From positions 102,354 through 166,353 of the forward strand of contig WIXG01000170.1 of the NCBI GenBank assembly GCA_009869945.1: a DNA stretch of 64,000 nt, read 5' to 3'. Under the pieces are notes generated by a model that had not been told where the DNA came from, did no database searches, and was given only the letters and a program-made list of their open reading frames with translations. This DNA comes from Mesaphorura yosii. Its lineage: Eukaryota; Arthropoda; Collembola; Poduromorpha; Tullbergiidae. Positions 11,140 through 22,750 of this stretch are shown here, one piece after another; positions within the stretch are counted from its first letter, which is position 1, and every line of letters begins with the position of its first letter. The position numbers were made by a program, and so were the translations under genes.

Positions 11140-12487
11140 ATGCTAATGCAGGCTCAAGGGGGAAGTGGAATGGAGGGCCAGGTCCCCACTATGGATCGTT
11201 TCCCGTCGGTTCGCCGTATTATCCGTCGGCGCTTGCTGGCTTTTGGTCTGGAGGCTCACCCATTTCATGTAAGCCGAGTCCAGTGATGCCACTTTCATGT
11301 GTGATCAACCAAAATAGTCAGTAGTACAGCTTCTTCATTTGCTTCATTCCGTCAACTTCTATTTCAGGTTGGTTGGTACAACGATCTGGTTGAACCAGTT
11401 TACAAAATGGATTTCGATCCGGACACTGTTGCTTTTGTCGTGATTAGTGGTCCAGATTCCTTCGAGAGGGCTACGCTTCGCTACTGGAAAGAACAATATG
11501 CTCGGGATCCAACCGTAACTTCGGAGGATCCTCTGGATGAGAGCATGAGTGTCATCTTGGATAATGTTGCAGCCGTAAGTTTGTAACCCCTCACCTCCAA
11601 GCTTAAACATTTGCATCATCACTCACCTCTAATGGCTACATGATGGTATTTTGACAACCTTAACCGGATCCTTGCAGGACTTAACTGAAGCGGAATTGGA
11701 TCCCGTCGTCATCAAGGACTTTGATATTAATGACTCCAGTCTGGTTCCAAGGCCAAAAGTTCTGGTTCAAACCGCTGCACACATTGCAGGTGTCGTTGAA
11801 TACTTTCATGCTCATCGGCTAGAGAAATTTCACTTGGACGCTGATGCCTGGTTGGCAGATGCCGTTAGTTCTACATTTCTTATGCTTTGGTCAAACCTTC
11901 AACCTAATGATACTTTGATCGCTTGCAGCAATTATTTGGAGTTGCAATTCATCCGCAATACGGTGGCTGGTTTGGAATTCGTGGAGTCATCGTCTGCAAG
12001 GCTCTGGTTTTGGCTGGTCTTCGTGCAATGAGCCGCCCTCAACGCCCGCTCGTTGTTGCTGTAAATTAGCCACAGCCTCCAGTTTTGAGTTCAAAGTGCA
12101 TGTTTTTATTGATAGGAATAACTGTCTTGTTTCTTGATTTAGAACGACCGAATGATTTGGCGACTGCTTCGCGAATTCTGCACCAATTGGAAATCAGATA
12201 TCTGGCGTGACGTTATTCCGCATGACGACAATCGTGGATACTCACCACTTTTCAAGAGATTTCTGAGCACCGATCGTGGAATTAAGAGGTGAATGAATCC
12301 GAGTTCAAACTTGGTCATGGCCAATCTTCAACTCAACTCATCCGAAATTTTAATCGTTGGAAGTTAATGAGTATTTGGCTAAAAGAATATTTTGTATTTC
12401 AGATGGGAGTTCTTGCGCGACAATGGACATCTGGCTACTGGCGAGAATGATTATGATGTCAGTGGTGACACCGGATTTCTCGAATAG
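11140..12487 (+). CDS. MMACHC: MMACHC: cobalamin-processing protein (CblC)
   Basis: Six exons (11140-11268, 11368-11574, 11678-11863, 11929-12060, 12143-12288, 12403-12487), all phase-matched, give 294 residues (human about 282). Family blocks in order: VGWYNDLVEP (about 44-53), RPKVLVQTAAHIAGVVEYF (137-155), and LFGVAIHPQYGGWFGIRGV (about 176-194), which matches the human HPRFGGWFAIRGVV block. Then comes a C-terminal W-rich region (NWKSDIWRD). Known role: cytosolic flavin- and glutathione-dependent removal of the upper axial ligand from incoming cobalamin, feeding methionine synthase and methylmalonyl-CoA mutase. An in-frame TAA lies just upstream of the first ATG; methionines at residues 3, 11 and 18 are alternative starts. 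It is transcribed in the same direction as its two neighbours but nothing suggests co-transcription. Confidence 0.95.
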
Positions 12488-12721
12488 GAAACTTAGCATC
12501 ATCCCTCGCCTCCACACCAAAAATCAACGCCAACTTTGAACTTCAATTCAAATCCAATCAAAGTGCATCTACTATATAAGCTTCTTAGACTAGATGAGCT
12601 CATTTTGCAATATTATTGGCCGAATACCTTATCTAAATTACTAAATTCAAATGCGATCAAAGTGCTTGTAAATATAATATAGGCCTGCAAATGTTCATTA
12701 AATTGTGGTAAAAGGATGCTA

Positions 12722-12727
12722 AATAAA
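12722..12727 (+). promoter_or_regulatory. Polyadenylation signal of MMACHC
   Basis: AATAAA, 235 bases after the MMACHC stop codon. Confidence 0.45.
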
Positions 12728-13172
12728 TTAATAGGAAGTGTAAAGCGTGTGAGACTTTGGAGAGTTTTTAATAAGTAACCGGAATTACGCATTTGATTAG
12801 ATAACTCTGTCATACGTCTGCTTTAATAATACAAGAAGTTTTGGAGAATTTTGGGCTGATGTAATGAATGAACAAACGAACAAAGTTGAACTTTACGCAC
12901 TTTGGGAGATATGCAGAGACATCTTTACTCCTGCGCTCAAATACATGCAAATTATAAATGTTCAAATGGGAAGAATCGCCAACTCACTCATCCAATCTTC
13001 CTTCAGCTGTCTGCATTCTGCACTAGTGTATTGTTGTCGTCTTTACGGGTGAGTTGGTCTGCCGTGCATGTGATAGGCCGCTGTTCTTCTAACTTCTGAT
13101 TTTAATTAAAGGAGGTAAGTCAAAGAAAATTGGTGTGATAACTGAATACTGATAACTGGATTTGTTTGTCAG

Positions 13173-13293
13173 CATAATCGAAACAGCCTTGTTCAGTTGC
13201 AGAAATTGGGTGGCTCGTTTTCCGGTACAAATTCCTGTCAGCTGTTCATCCAGTTCAATTGCATCGATTAGAAGCTCGTACTTGGCTCCCTTG
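13173..13293 (+). other. Candidate non-coding internal exon, possibly TFG leader
   Basis: A 121-base segment framed by a pyrimidine-rich acceptor and a consensus GTAAGT donor, about 1.1 kb upstream of the TFG start codon. It also stays open in phase with an upstream frame ending at the 13048 donor, but the resulting peptide is not recognisable. The splice sites are seen directly; membership in the TFG transcript is inference. Confidence 0.3.
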
Positions 13294-14388
13294 GTAAGTG
13301 ATAATAATGGTATTCTAGCTGCTAAGTATCCTTTTAGCTTAATTAAGGTTAAGAAAGCAGTTGAACCATACTTTAAACCTCCAAAGACAGCCATCTCACC
13401 TTTTTAGTTGATTGTGAACAATCTATATTCCGTAACATGGCATAACCGGCATTTGAAGCCCTCTGCTAGACCAAGTACCCTCCACTGAATCTTAAGCACG
13501 ACTTAGAATTAGCATTCAGTAACTTACCGTGATTGAATTCGACTATTTCCCTAAAGGACGTGTGACTTACTGTTAAAATGTTAAAGCATTCATCGTTCAT
13601 TGCATTGTTCAAATGCATTGAAAGTCAATTACATCAGAAATTCAGGCAGCACCATTTCACTCTTGCCACGATTCAATCTGGTTGTCAGAGTTTAACCAGC
13701 GTTCGATACAGCGTCAGCAGGACTCATTCCACCATCTGATTTTCGTCTAGATTTGCTAGTTAGCTCTCTTATCTGTCTTTATACATTTTATTGCATTCTA
13801 AGCCACATACTTCAGTGTTGCACCTTTTAGCATTATGGGTCAGCACTTGCCGGCTGTACAACCGTACTATTCAGGCGTTTAATGGGTTAACAAAATGGAC
13901 AATGAGGGCAGTAAATGTGTGACGTGGACCGTGGACGTTTCCATAGACGGCATGACTTGGTTATCTAGGGCATGACATCCATTCTTTGGATTTAATTCAT
14001 TTGATTCTCCACTCTAGTAACATACTTCATACTGAATACCCGGAAATAGTTTAGATTTGTATACAATCCTAATGCAGTATGCATTGTGGCTTATGGTCGA
14101 AACACGTCACCTAACGCAGCTGTTGCTACTGTATCGTCCACGAGCTAGACACGAGACACTAGTTAAAAGGTTAATTAACTCTAAACTCCACATCTACGTC
14201 AGAAATTTCCAGGTCCCATTTGAAGTTGACGTAGTTCATGCATACTAGTTTACTTCTTCACAGCTAACACTTCATTTGTGCAATCGACAACTACCATATT
14301 TTATTCTCATTCCTACTTTTTTAATCATACTTCTCACATAACCGAAGAACAATATTTAAACCAGTAGCAGTGGTTTAATTAATTACTA

Positions 14389-16595
14389 ATGATGGATTTA
14401 TTTAATAATAATGAAGGTGAACTGATTGAATCGTCAACTCCAACGGAATCAAATCGATCAACCGCAACAATGAGTTCTGAAAACGGAGACGACCTGAAGT
14501 TCAACAATATTCAAACAAATAATTTCGATTCATGTGGCAAAGTGATTATTAAGGTAGAGTCCATATTTTAATTATTCCTTACGGACTAACATTTAACATT
14601 GACCGAATGCATAAATCATGAATTTCCAGGCTCAATTGCGTGATGACATCCGCCGTGTTCCAATCCATAATGAAGAAATTACTTATGATGAGCTTGTGCT
14701 GATGATGCAACGTGTCTTTCGTGGACAGTTGAATCCGGATGATGACATCGTCATCAAATACAAGGACGAAGGTAAGCGTAAATCATTTTATCCTAATTGT
14801 TATGATGAGTTACTATTGATTGAATGAAATAATTTCGCATCCGCAGATGGAGACATGGTTACCATCTTTGATTCTGCCGATTTGGCTTTTGCACTTCAGT
14901 ATTCAAGAATTCTGAAATTGAAGATTTACATGAAAGGAAAGGATGGAGTTATCGATGCTTATAAGACTCAAGAATCTCGTGGGCTGGATTCTTTGGATAA
15001 CGTTGGCGACTTGCGTCGTGAATTGCGTTTCATTCGTGACAGAGTGAACAAGGTTTTGGACGTCCTCGCAGACAATTCTTCTGAAGGTGAAGCTCTAAAA
15101 TTGGAGCAAAATTCCAACTCTGCCCCTTCTGAGGTCTCATCAAAGACTGATTTGAAATCGGAGGCACAGGTAAGTTTCGAACATATGACTCTAAATATTC
15201 GTGAAGTATTAACTTGAACATTATTGATTTATTTTATTAATGATTTTGTTTGCACAAGGCTTCGTTTTTAATTTTTGCTTTAAAAACTCTTATCAAGAAA
15301 AATTTAGCGTCAATATATTAGAGAAGATCTCCCACGAATTTCGGTTAACGATTTCATGAATTCATGATTGTCCGTAATGTTTTCAGGATGTTCAGGTGGT
15401 TCCCCGTTCTACTGCGGAATCCACCCTTGATAAGGTTGTTTATCCAAGCTATGATTCGAACATGGTTCCTGATGGACCGATGGTATTAAAGATTATTAAT
15501 CCGAATTTATTTAATCTTTCTCCCTCAAGATCGACTGCCTATGTTTCCTATCTATTATTTTGATCGGTCCAGAATATCTCTGCTTACTTTGAGCTGTACG
15601 ACTTTAGACTGCTGAACACTAAAATAATAATGCTTGATTGCAAAATATTTTTCCTGACTGACGAACTAAACAAACTAACCACTGTGAACTAAAACAAAGA
15701 AGAAGCTACTGTCTAATTTGAATTAAACTTTTTACAACAGGTCTCTGCAAAACCAAGTGTGGATGGATTTGGCCATGTCTCGGAAGCAAGCGTTGCTCAT
15801 TTTAATACACCAGCATCGACTAGTTCTTCACAATTGGATCTTGGCATGAACTCAGTATCAATGTTTCCGGTTGTGAACCAACAAGCAACTGATGACAAAA
15901 TTTCTTCTAGGTAACATGAAAATGTTAATTCAGTAACACAGTAAAAATAATTTCATAAAAAATTCATGTAAAAGGGTATATAAATGATACCAATGAATTT
16001 TCTGTACCTAACTAGCTTCATGGCTCAAACTTCCAATGGTAGTGCTGACTTGGGCGGCTATTCGAATATGCAACACGTTAACCAGCAGATGTTCGGTCCG
16101 AAGTCTGGGGCTGTAATCGGAGGAGGCGCCATGCCACCAGCACCGTCTTCAGCCTCTACGGGCTCTGCTTATGGACCACCACCGTCGACATATACTGCGG
16201 GCGTGACTGCACCAACTAGTTTTGCCCCAACCAGTTTTGCGCCTGCGACTGCTTATAATGCTGCACCTTACATGCAACAGCAAGCACAGTCACAAATGTC
16301 TTATCAACAGTTTAACGCTCCACCTTCAACTTCGGCGTACTCTCCAAGACCAGTTGGGCCTCCACAAGGCGTACAAGGCTACATGGTACAAACTTCACAA
16401 GGATACATGCCTTCGGGTTCAGGCGCTCCAGGAGCACCCACATCACCGTCGATGCAACGCATGGGATCAGCACCAGGTCCAGGTGGTTACATGAGTGGCC
16501 CTGCACTTCAAGGTCCGCCTCCTCCTGGCCCGCCATGCGCCATGGGTGGTAACAATCCCTACGCTCGTAATCCGCCCCCTGCAGCGTGGAAGTAA
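14389..16595 (+). CDS. TFG: TFG (Trk-fused gene) homologue, PB1-domain ER-exit-site protein
   Basis: Six exons (14389-14553, 14630-14771, 14847-15169, 15387-15482, 15741-15910, 16016-16595) give 491 residues (human 400). The PB1 domain spans about 50-131: [15 protein letters not shown], the nearly invariant [16 protein letters not shown], and the acidic OPCA motif DEDGD near 101-105. A short coiled coil follows (155-177, [19 protein letters not shown]). The long C-terminal half is disordered and rich in P, G, S, Q and Y, ending in NPYARN (479-484), which is conserved with the human tail. Known role: self-assembling scaffold at ER exit sites that organises COPII carriers. There is an about 40-residue extension before PB1; Met28 is an alternative start. 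An in-frame TAA lies three codons before the first ATG. The donor ATG/GTATTA at 15482 is the weakest junction. Confidence 0.95.
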
Positions 16596-17031
16596 TCATG
16601 ACCGTCGTAAATTATTTACTACCTTTCTACTTTGGTTAATCCGTAAAAAAAATTTCCTACTCTAAAAAAAGTTACGTAAAATTATAAACAGTCTTGTAAT
16701 TCATGTATGTGCTGGCAACTGTATGAGCCAAAGATAAGAACTGGTAAACTGTAAACTGAATCTAAATTATATAACATAAAAACTACATGCTATTACAAAT
16801 ATTTGTTCTGAAAGATTTTAATTTACATGGTGCGGTTCTGCGTGATAATTTATTTGCAGTTCGCTGGTTTGTCGTCGTACGTTCAGGTTAAGTGAAACGT
16901 TCATGAACTAGTTTAAGTTTACACTACTTAATTCTAAACGAATGGATGCTAAGCATAATCATATTCATCGGAACTTGATCACTTGTGCAACCCGTTAGAG
17001 TAATAAGCCCCTTAATTTTATTTTTCATTAG

Positions 17032-17037
17032 AATAAA
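17032..17037 (+). promoter_or_regulatory. Polyadenylation signal of TFG
   Basis: The first clear AATAAA after the TFG stop codon, 437 bases downstream. Confidence 0.5.
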
Positions 17038-17342
17038 ACTGTGGATGTTTTTAGAGCAAAGTGGCTGAATTTTTCTAAAATTTTAGATTCTTGCAATGCA
17101 ATACACATTTCAGCGACCGGAATGGCTACGAAAAAAATAATACATTCAGCGTTGGAGACTTAATGAGCAGATGAGTGTGGTTTTATTCATTAGAAATATT
17201 CATCTCAAATAAGATTAAATATGATTTTATGATTTAGCCTTTGTAGCGAAATAAAACAGACGTGCATAAAATGATTCCATACTCGCTACTATTCATTTGG
17301 TTTGCAAAAATAGGGTCATTTGCTCTCGAGTTCGTGGTATAT

Positions 17343-17348
17343 TTTATT
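17343..17348 (-). promoter_or_regulatory. Polyadenylation signal of UFSP2
   Basis: AATAAA on the minus strand, about 57 bases beyond the UFSP2 stop codon. Confidence 0.55.
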
Positions 17349-17404
17349 TAATATTTAACTCTATGCTTTATCGGAATATGGAATTGAAGGCAGGTTCTCA
17401 GTTA

Positions 17405-19735
17405 TTAAATTGCTGATGGCAGCAATGGCATGCAGATGTTGTAAAAGTCCTTCTTGCTCCAGAAGCTATTGTCCTTCCATCCAACCCAACCTTTGCTTAA
17501 TACAGTTTTCAAATCATCTTTACCAGTGAAATGTGGATCGAGAATCAGGTAGTTTACTGCAGATTCCTTTTCCGGGTCCCGACTCACTCCGATTATCGTA
17601 TGAGCGTATTGTCCACCTCCAACCATGCATGGGGTGCCGTGGACCTTGAAGTGCGACTCAAGCTCTGCAGCCCTAAAAATTAAACACGGATTAAGAAAGT
17701 TTATAGCACCAGTACAGAAAGTTTTAATCTAAGGTAAGTAAGATTTTTTACTTTGAACTCATTTCAGAACCACTGGACATTGACAGAATCCGACATGAAA
17801 CGCCTAACAACGCCTCCAAGACGAACCCAACTTCTGTTGACCCAATCCACTGTTTGGAATTGATGAATGCAGGTTGCTTGTCACCAAGACTTACCTACAT
17901 AATAATATAAATTAACCATTTTAATTCACAAATACTAGAAAATGGGTGCATTTAGCTTACAATGCACTCTTGAATTTCCTTATGCGTTGGAACCGGGGCG
18001 GATGTAAATCCTTGGAGACGGAACCAACTCACAATGGTTTGCAGGGACCGGTAAGCGCATCCCCAACCGTCGTCGTTAAACTCTTGCTGCATGTAATGGC
18101 GATACTCGTAGTGTCCATCAAGTAATTGAGTTAGGGGATATTTGGCTGATAATGAGATATGCGGCGAAATTAACGCGTTCAACGACTCCTGGAACAGTGA
18201 TGCCGATCTTCGGAAGAATGGACGCGGTTGTTTGATGTAAAACAACTTGTGAAGCTCGATGCGGATTTCCTCTGCACAAAATTAATAACACACTTGCAGA
18301 TTCGTAGATGCAACCCATTATTTACTAATTGAAAGACGGAGGATTTGCCCTTACTCAATTTTTCCTCTGACGTGTGCTCCGGATAAACAGATGTCACAAA
18401 ATGTTGCAAAGGTGTCGGCCAGAAGTGGTACACAATTGGAAGCTCAGCGGTAATAGAGTTTGCAAGTTGTTGTTCAATATTTGAGAAGAATCCATGCTTT
18501 AGCTGTGTGCAGATGGCTGAATTAAATTTCCTATACAGTTTATCAATTGTCATTGTCACAGGTACAACTAGCAGCACATCGATGCCAACATAATGCTCAA
18601 AGAATTTACACCGAGCATCTGTAAGAAATAAAGTACAATCATTGACCCATTTGCATGATGCTCAACCAATATCCTAAGTACTAAATCTTACTTTTGTCAG
18701 AAATCAGGATTGTTGACTTTCTGATAGCATTGGACTTGGTTTGATCTTGCAGCATCTTGACTTCAATTAACGACATTCCAGGACAAAAGAAAGTTGAAGT
18801 TGTTTCCTTGGCTTCTTCAATTTCGCTTTTCAGCACTTTCACAACATCAGAAACCTTTTCAGTTGGAGCTCCTTTCAAATTAGGCAATTCTGAGATGACA
18901 TCCCCGTTTCTTGGAAGTATCGTAACGTTGTTCTGCTTTCCCACAGTAAATGCTGCCTGACTGCGCACTCGATTCTGTTTGGTATTGGCATGACCAGCAA
19001 TTTGAAATGTCTAATTGTAAAGACTCATTTAATGTAGGAGCTCAGACATCAGACTCACCTTCGCAGAAGCTAAACACTTTACTAATTCAGGCAACTCCAA
19101 TACGCTGGTTAGAAGAAATTCTCCCCGAATGTGGAATGTACAAACTGACTTTTCCCAAAACGTTTGTGAGTTGACGACATTTAAATGGAGGAGCTGTAGA
19201 AAATCTAGTCCAGTTGACGCCGTAACTTTCCCACCACTGATTTTGAACAGAATTGGATACTCAAGCTGCTCCACCGCCTGAAGTCAAGAAAATACGAAAA
19301 TTACATTAAGAAAACAATCACTCTCATGTCTCGTATTTATATTCTGATCAGAACCAGAACCATCAGGCAATTCAAGCAAACTTACCGGGTATATATCGAC
19401 CGCATCCTCGTCCTCTTCTTCAAACTCAACCAGTCCAATCACACCAAAACCATATGGCAAATACTTGGTTGCTAAAGCATGGGTCGCCTCCCCATTATAC
19501 TGAAGAATTGACACAGCTACAGGAGTCTCGCTGTCGCCGTATCCATGAGGTAGACCATAAACTAGAGCGTTTGGTATGTCTGATGACACAGCAGCTTTTA
19601 ATCGCTAGAAAATAGATGAAAGAACGTTAATATCGGCCGCCACAATAATTCTGCCCTGCCAGATGAATGATAAAACTGCTGCCAACCGCTTACCTCAAAC
19701 AGCGGCTGCAGAATGTCAACCTTCTTCGGAACCAT
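17405..19735 (-). CDS. UFSP2: UFSP2: UFM1-specific cysteine protease 2
   Basis: Eight coding exons on the minus strand (19694-19735, 19386-19604, 19059-19277, 18692-18974, 18355-18618, 17961-18271, 17752-17894, 17405-17672), all GT-AG and phase-consistent, give 582 residues. This is longer than human (469) and near the length I recall for the fly protein. The C-terminal peptidase C78 domain is intact: catalytic Cys about 414 in [13 protein letters not shown], Asp539 and His541 in LDPHFTG, and a Tyr 12 residues before the Cys (YRHYMQ). It ends with the WVGWK...[13 protein letters not shown] block. Known role: ER-anchored processing of pro-UFM1 and removal of UFM1 from targets such as ribosomal protein uL24. 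The N-terminal half is less conserved. The first coding exon follows an acceptor (TTCCACAG) nine bases before the ATG, so a leader exon lies upstream. Confidence 0.96.
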
Positions 19736-22700
19736 TTTGACCAACTGTGGAAACGAAAATTGAAATCATGAGTTATACTGGCAGCTGGCTGTTTCGCTTC
19801 CTTTCGCAATATATAAAATAAGCACTTACATATTTAGTTTTGATTAAATCCTGAAGAAGTAATATCACAGACTCACAGTTTTGCTAACAGCAGCTCCTGA
19901 GCAAAGTAGTAGGCTCGTAGTGTTTTACCAACTGGAGAACCAAAAGGGTGCAAGGTGTCCAGCTGGGCAGGGGTGAACGTAACTTCGTAGAATATTTCCC
20001 GTAGCCAATTCAAGACCAATAATTAACTAGGATATTGTTCACACCAATTAAATAGGCAAATCTGCATGGCATTCGCCAGTCCAAAGCACAGAAGCTGGAC
20101 GTTTAAACTACATTAGACAAATTGAAAGAGAGGAGAGAAAGTGAAGAACAAGCGCAAAGATTTACTGTGCCAATTATGCATGTAACGTACACAGTCAGCA
20201 ATAAAATAGCAGCTTAGCCAGAGTTTGAAGGAAAGGCGCCTTGTCCGAACCAACCTCATTTTGTACGTATCGTCCGCTTTCCTTGCGATGTAGGTTCCCC
20301 TTATACACGTACATATGCTTTCTGTTTGTTCTGCATAGTTCTGCAGCACAACCCATATCAGCAGATTTTGTGATTCTGTCCAACCTACTGCGTCGTTTCC
20401 ATCTCTTTGTCTATGCATTTGAAATTTGATCACCACAGCCGTTGAGACCCTAAACAGCCTTTTCCAACCCTGCAAACTAAATTGCTTGGCACCCGAATTG
20501 TTTTATACCCAAAACTTTCACGGAGCTTGGACTCATCGTATTATGAGTACATATTTGAAATTCGGTAGTAGTTTTCCGTATTGTTGAAATAATGCTACTT
20601 TTAGGCTGGCAATTGATGAGAAATACTATGGCCTCATCGTGTTATACCAAGCGCTGTGGCCTCAGCAAATCTTTTTGGATACATTATGTATTTTTGATTA
20701 CAACTGCGAGCCATGCAAAGAGTTAAAAGTATAATTTTCCCACTATTAATAGTATTAAACGCTATTTCCAACAAGAGTTATTCGAATTCTCAGGACGGCC
20801 TTGGGCACTAATTTCGTACAAATGCGAAGAAGGATGATTCCAGCAACCGAAACTGCTCGCGACACAAAAAATGGGAGACACCTGGAATTTCAGTGCTAGA
20901 GCACATGCACTGAATGAGCAGATACAATTCAGTAATAATTTAGTGAGAATTAGAGTATTATCGCTATAGGGAAGAATGCAGCCTCTCTTTGTTGTAGTTC
21001 TCATCAGCCATCCATCAGAAAATAAACCGGAATACATCAGGGTTAATCATTTTTTATAATAGACAGTCACGCGATGTGTTGATTTTGTTTTCTTATGCGG
21101 TAAAACTCTCCTGTCATGTGAAAGCATTTCCTTCATCCTGTTGGCATTTAAACCGATGAAAAGTTGGAGCATAAAAGAAATTACAGGAAGAGCAGGTATC
21201 CCGAAATTTCTCCGCAGTCTGATTAAAATAGTTTTGCGTGGAGTCCGTGTTAGAAGATAACTTCATTTCGTGACGTCGATCGCCTCCTCTTCGCTCCAGG
21301 GTTTCCAGATGGGCATTTCCCAAAACGAACCGGACGAGTCTTGGCCTTGAGCTGTTATGAGGTCGGCCGCAAGCTCAGTCCAGTCTCAGCAACAACACGA
21401 TCGAAGAATCACGCTTTACTCCATGGAATAGAATGCACATCTTGATTAATCAAGAAGCAAACTCTCACTACTTTTCTTAATTAAAATTTAAGAAGCTTAA
21501 ATTGGCAGAGAATTATTTCAGGACTTCATGTCTATTAATACACTGCTACGCTACGCACTGCTCTGAGCAAATCCTTAGTGAAATTTCATCAGCTGATGAA
21601 ATTGATTAAGATAAAATCACGCCACGTGAAGAGCGCATTCACGCTGGACATCATATTTTACTGGAATTTCTTATAAATGTCGGAATTGCGACCGAAAGGA
21701 AGTAGCAGTGACAACGAATCCAATCAATTCAACCAAACATTCAACAAACACTCAATCTGAAGCATCGATACACTATCAATACAAAAGCGAAGCCTAATTA
21801 CTACTTCGGAAATTAAGATGTTTTAATTTACGATAACCAGTTTAGGATCTACTTTTTGTCATGCATTATGCACGTGGTCACTTCATGTCATTGAATTAGC
21901 ATGTAGCAATTGAAAAAAGTATTCATGGCATTGTACATTTTCGGTCATGTCTTCGTAGTCAAGTCACTAGAAATTGAAGTCAGGTCGGTTTAAAATCCTC
22001 ACCATGAAGTATTTACAGAGGTACTGCAACTTTTGAGCTTACATTTAGAAGTTTGTACATATCTCACCTTCATCTTACGACACTTTCGCTCCTCCGCTCT
22101 TTTCGTGAATAGCACCAGCACAGCCCGGTCGCTCCTCTGTCGTGGTAGCTTTCCATCGTCCTTTGATTCTACAACATCATCTGCCGCCCTGTTCTGTTCT
22201 TGCGCCTCAAAAAGTTGAGACCATCTTATCTCGCGATGCTGTGAGCGAGCTCGGCTCAGTCGTTCGCAGAAAGGGTCCCAGTGAACATTCGCCTCTTGGA
22301 ACTCGATCCAGTCCAAATGAGCCTGGCAGCGTGACGTGGCTTTGCACCGTGAAAAGTTAAGACATTGTGAAATGCGAAATCTCACTTTTGCATTTGCTTC
22401 AGTTTAGATCAAAATTACGAACTGCATTAAAATCTAACTCGAATTAGAAGCTTGAATTATATTCGGAGAGGACAAATCTGTAAAGCTTTGTTCAGACAAA
22501 AAACTTCAAGCTACCACCGCAAAAATACTGAGAAAGAATTGTCATCTGCTGGTTCAACGCAGTTAACTTTGCGTCTCACTTGCGGTCAAGGGCCAAGGAA
22601 GACAAACGTCTCCGTGTAACAGAAGATATCGTTTGTCAACTCGGACGGACGCTTTGGTTGAGCTCTCAAGCCTGGATGATAACATCGTTTCCAAAATCAG

Positions 22701-22750
22701 TCTCACAGCCTCAAGTGTTTACACAACGAACGTGTGAATAACCTTCAAAA
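19736..22750. other. Intergenic region between UFSP2 and the Ly6 gene
   Basis: The first nine bases (19736-19744) are 5' UTR of the UFSP2 coding exon. A minus-strand donor (ACT/GTGAGT) at 19877 could end the UFSP2 leader exon; in the frame that joins it to the ATG it has a stop and no Met, which supports the chosen start. The rest has no firm gene. A minus-strand open segment, 22068-22238, is bounded by an acceptor and a strong GTGAGA donor. It is rich in charged residues but unrecognised. Confidence 0.4.
22697..22733 (+). promoter_or_regulatory. Possible core promoter of the Ly6 gene
   Basis: An initiator-like TCAGTC (22697-22702) lies about 50 bases before the ATG. Near +29 comes ACGAACGTG, close to the arthropod DPE/pause-button type (CGRWCG core matched). 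A perfect TCGGACG, also pause-button-like, is at 22641-22647. The motifs are seen directly; function is inference and other initiator-like sites exist nearby. Confidence 0.3.

Larger units (their letters stand above)
12488..14388. other. Intergenic region, MMACHC to TFG, with possible 5' exons
   Basis: The MMACHC 3' UTR (AATAAA at 12722-12727) is followed by about 1.6 kb without a firm gene. A candidate internal exon, 13173-13293, has a good acceptor (TTTGTTTGTCAG) and donor (TTG/GTAAGT). Another strong donor (ACGG/GTGAGT) sits at 13048. These may be untranslated leader exons of TFG. An antisense ORF of 101 codons at 13089-13394 covers the same stretch; it has no recognised homology. Confidence 0.4.
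16596..17404. other. Convergent 3' UTR region between TFG and UFSP2
   Basis: AT-rich, no coding exon. It contains the polyadenylation signals of both genes, about 300 bases apart. Confidence 0.6.
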
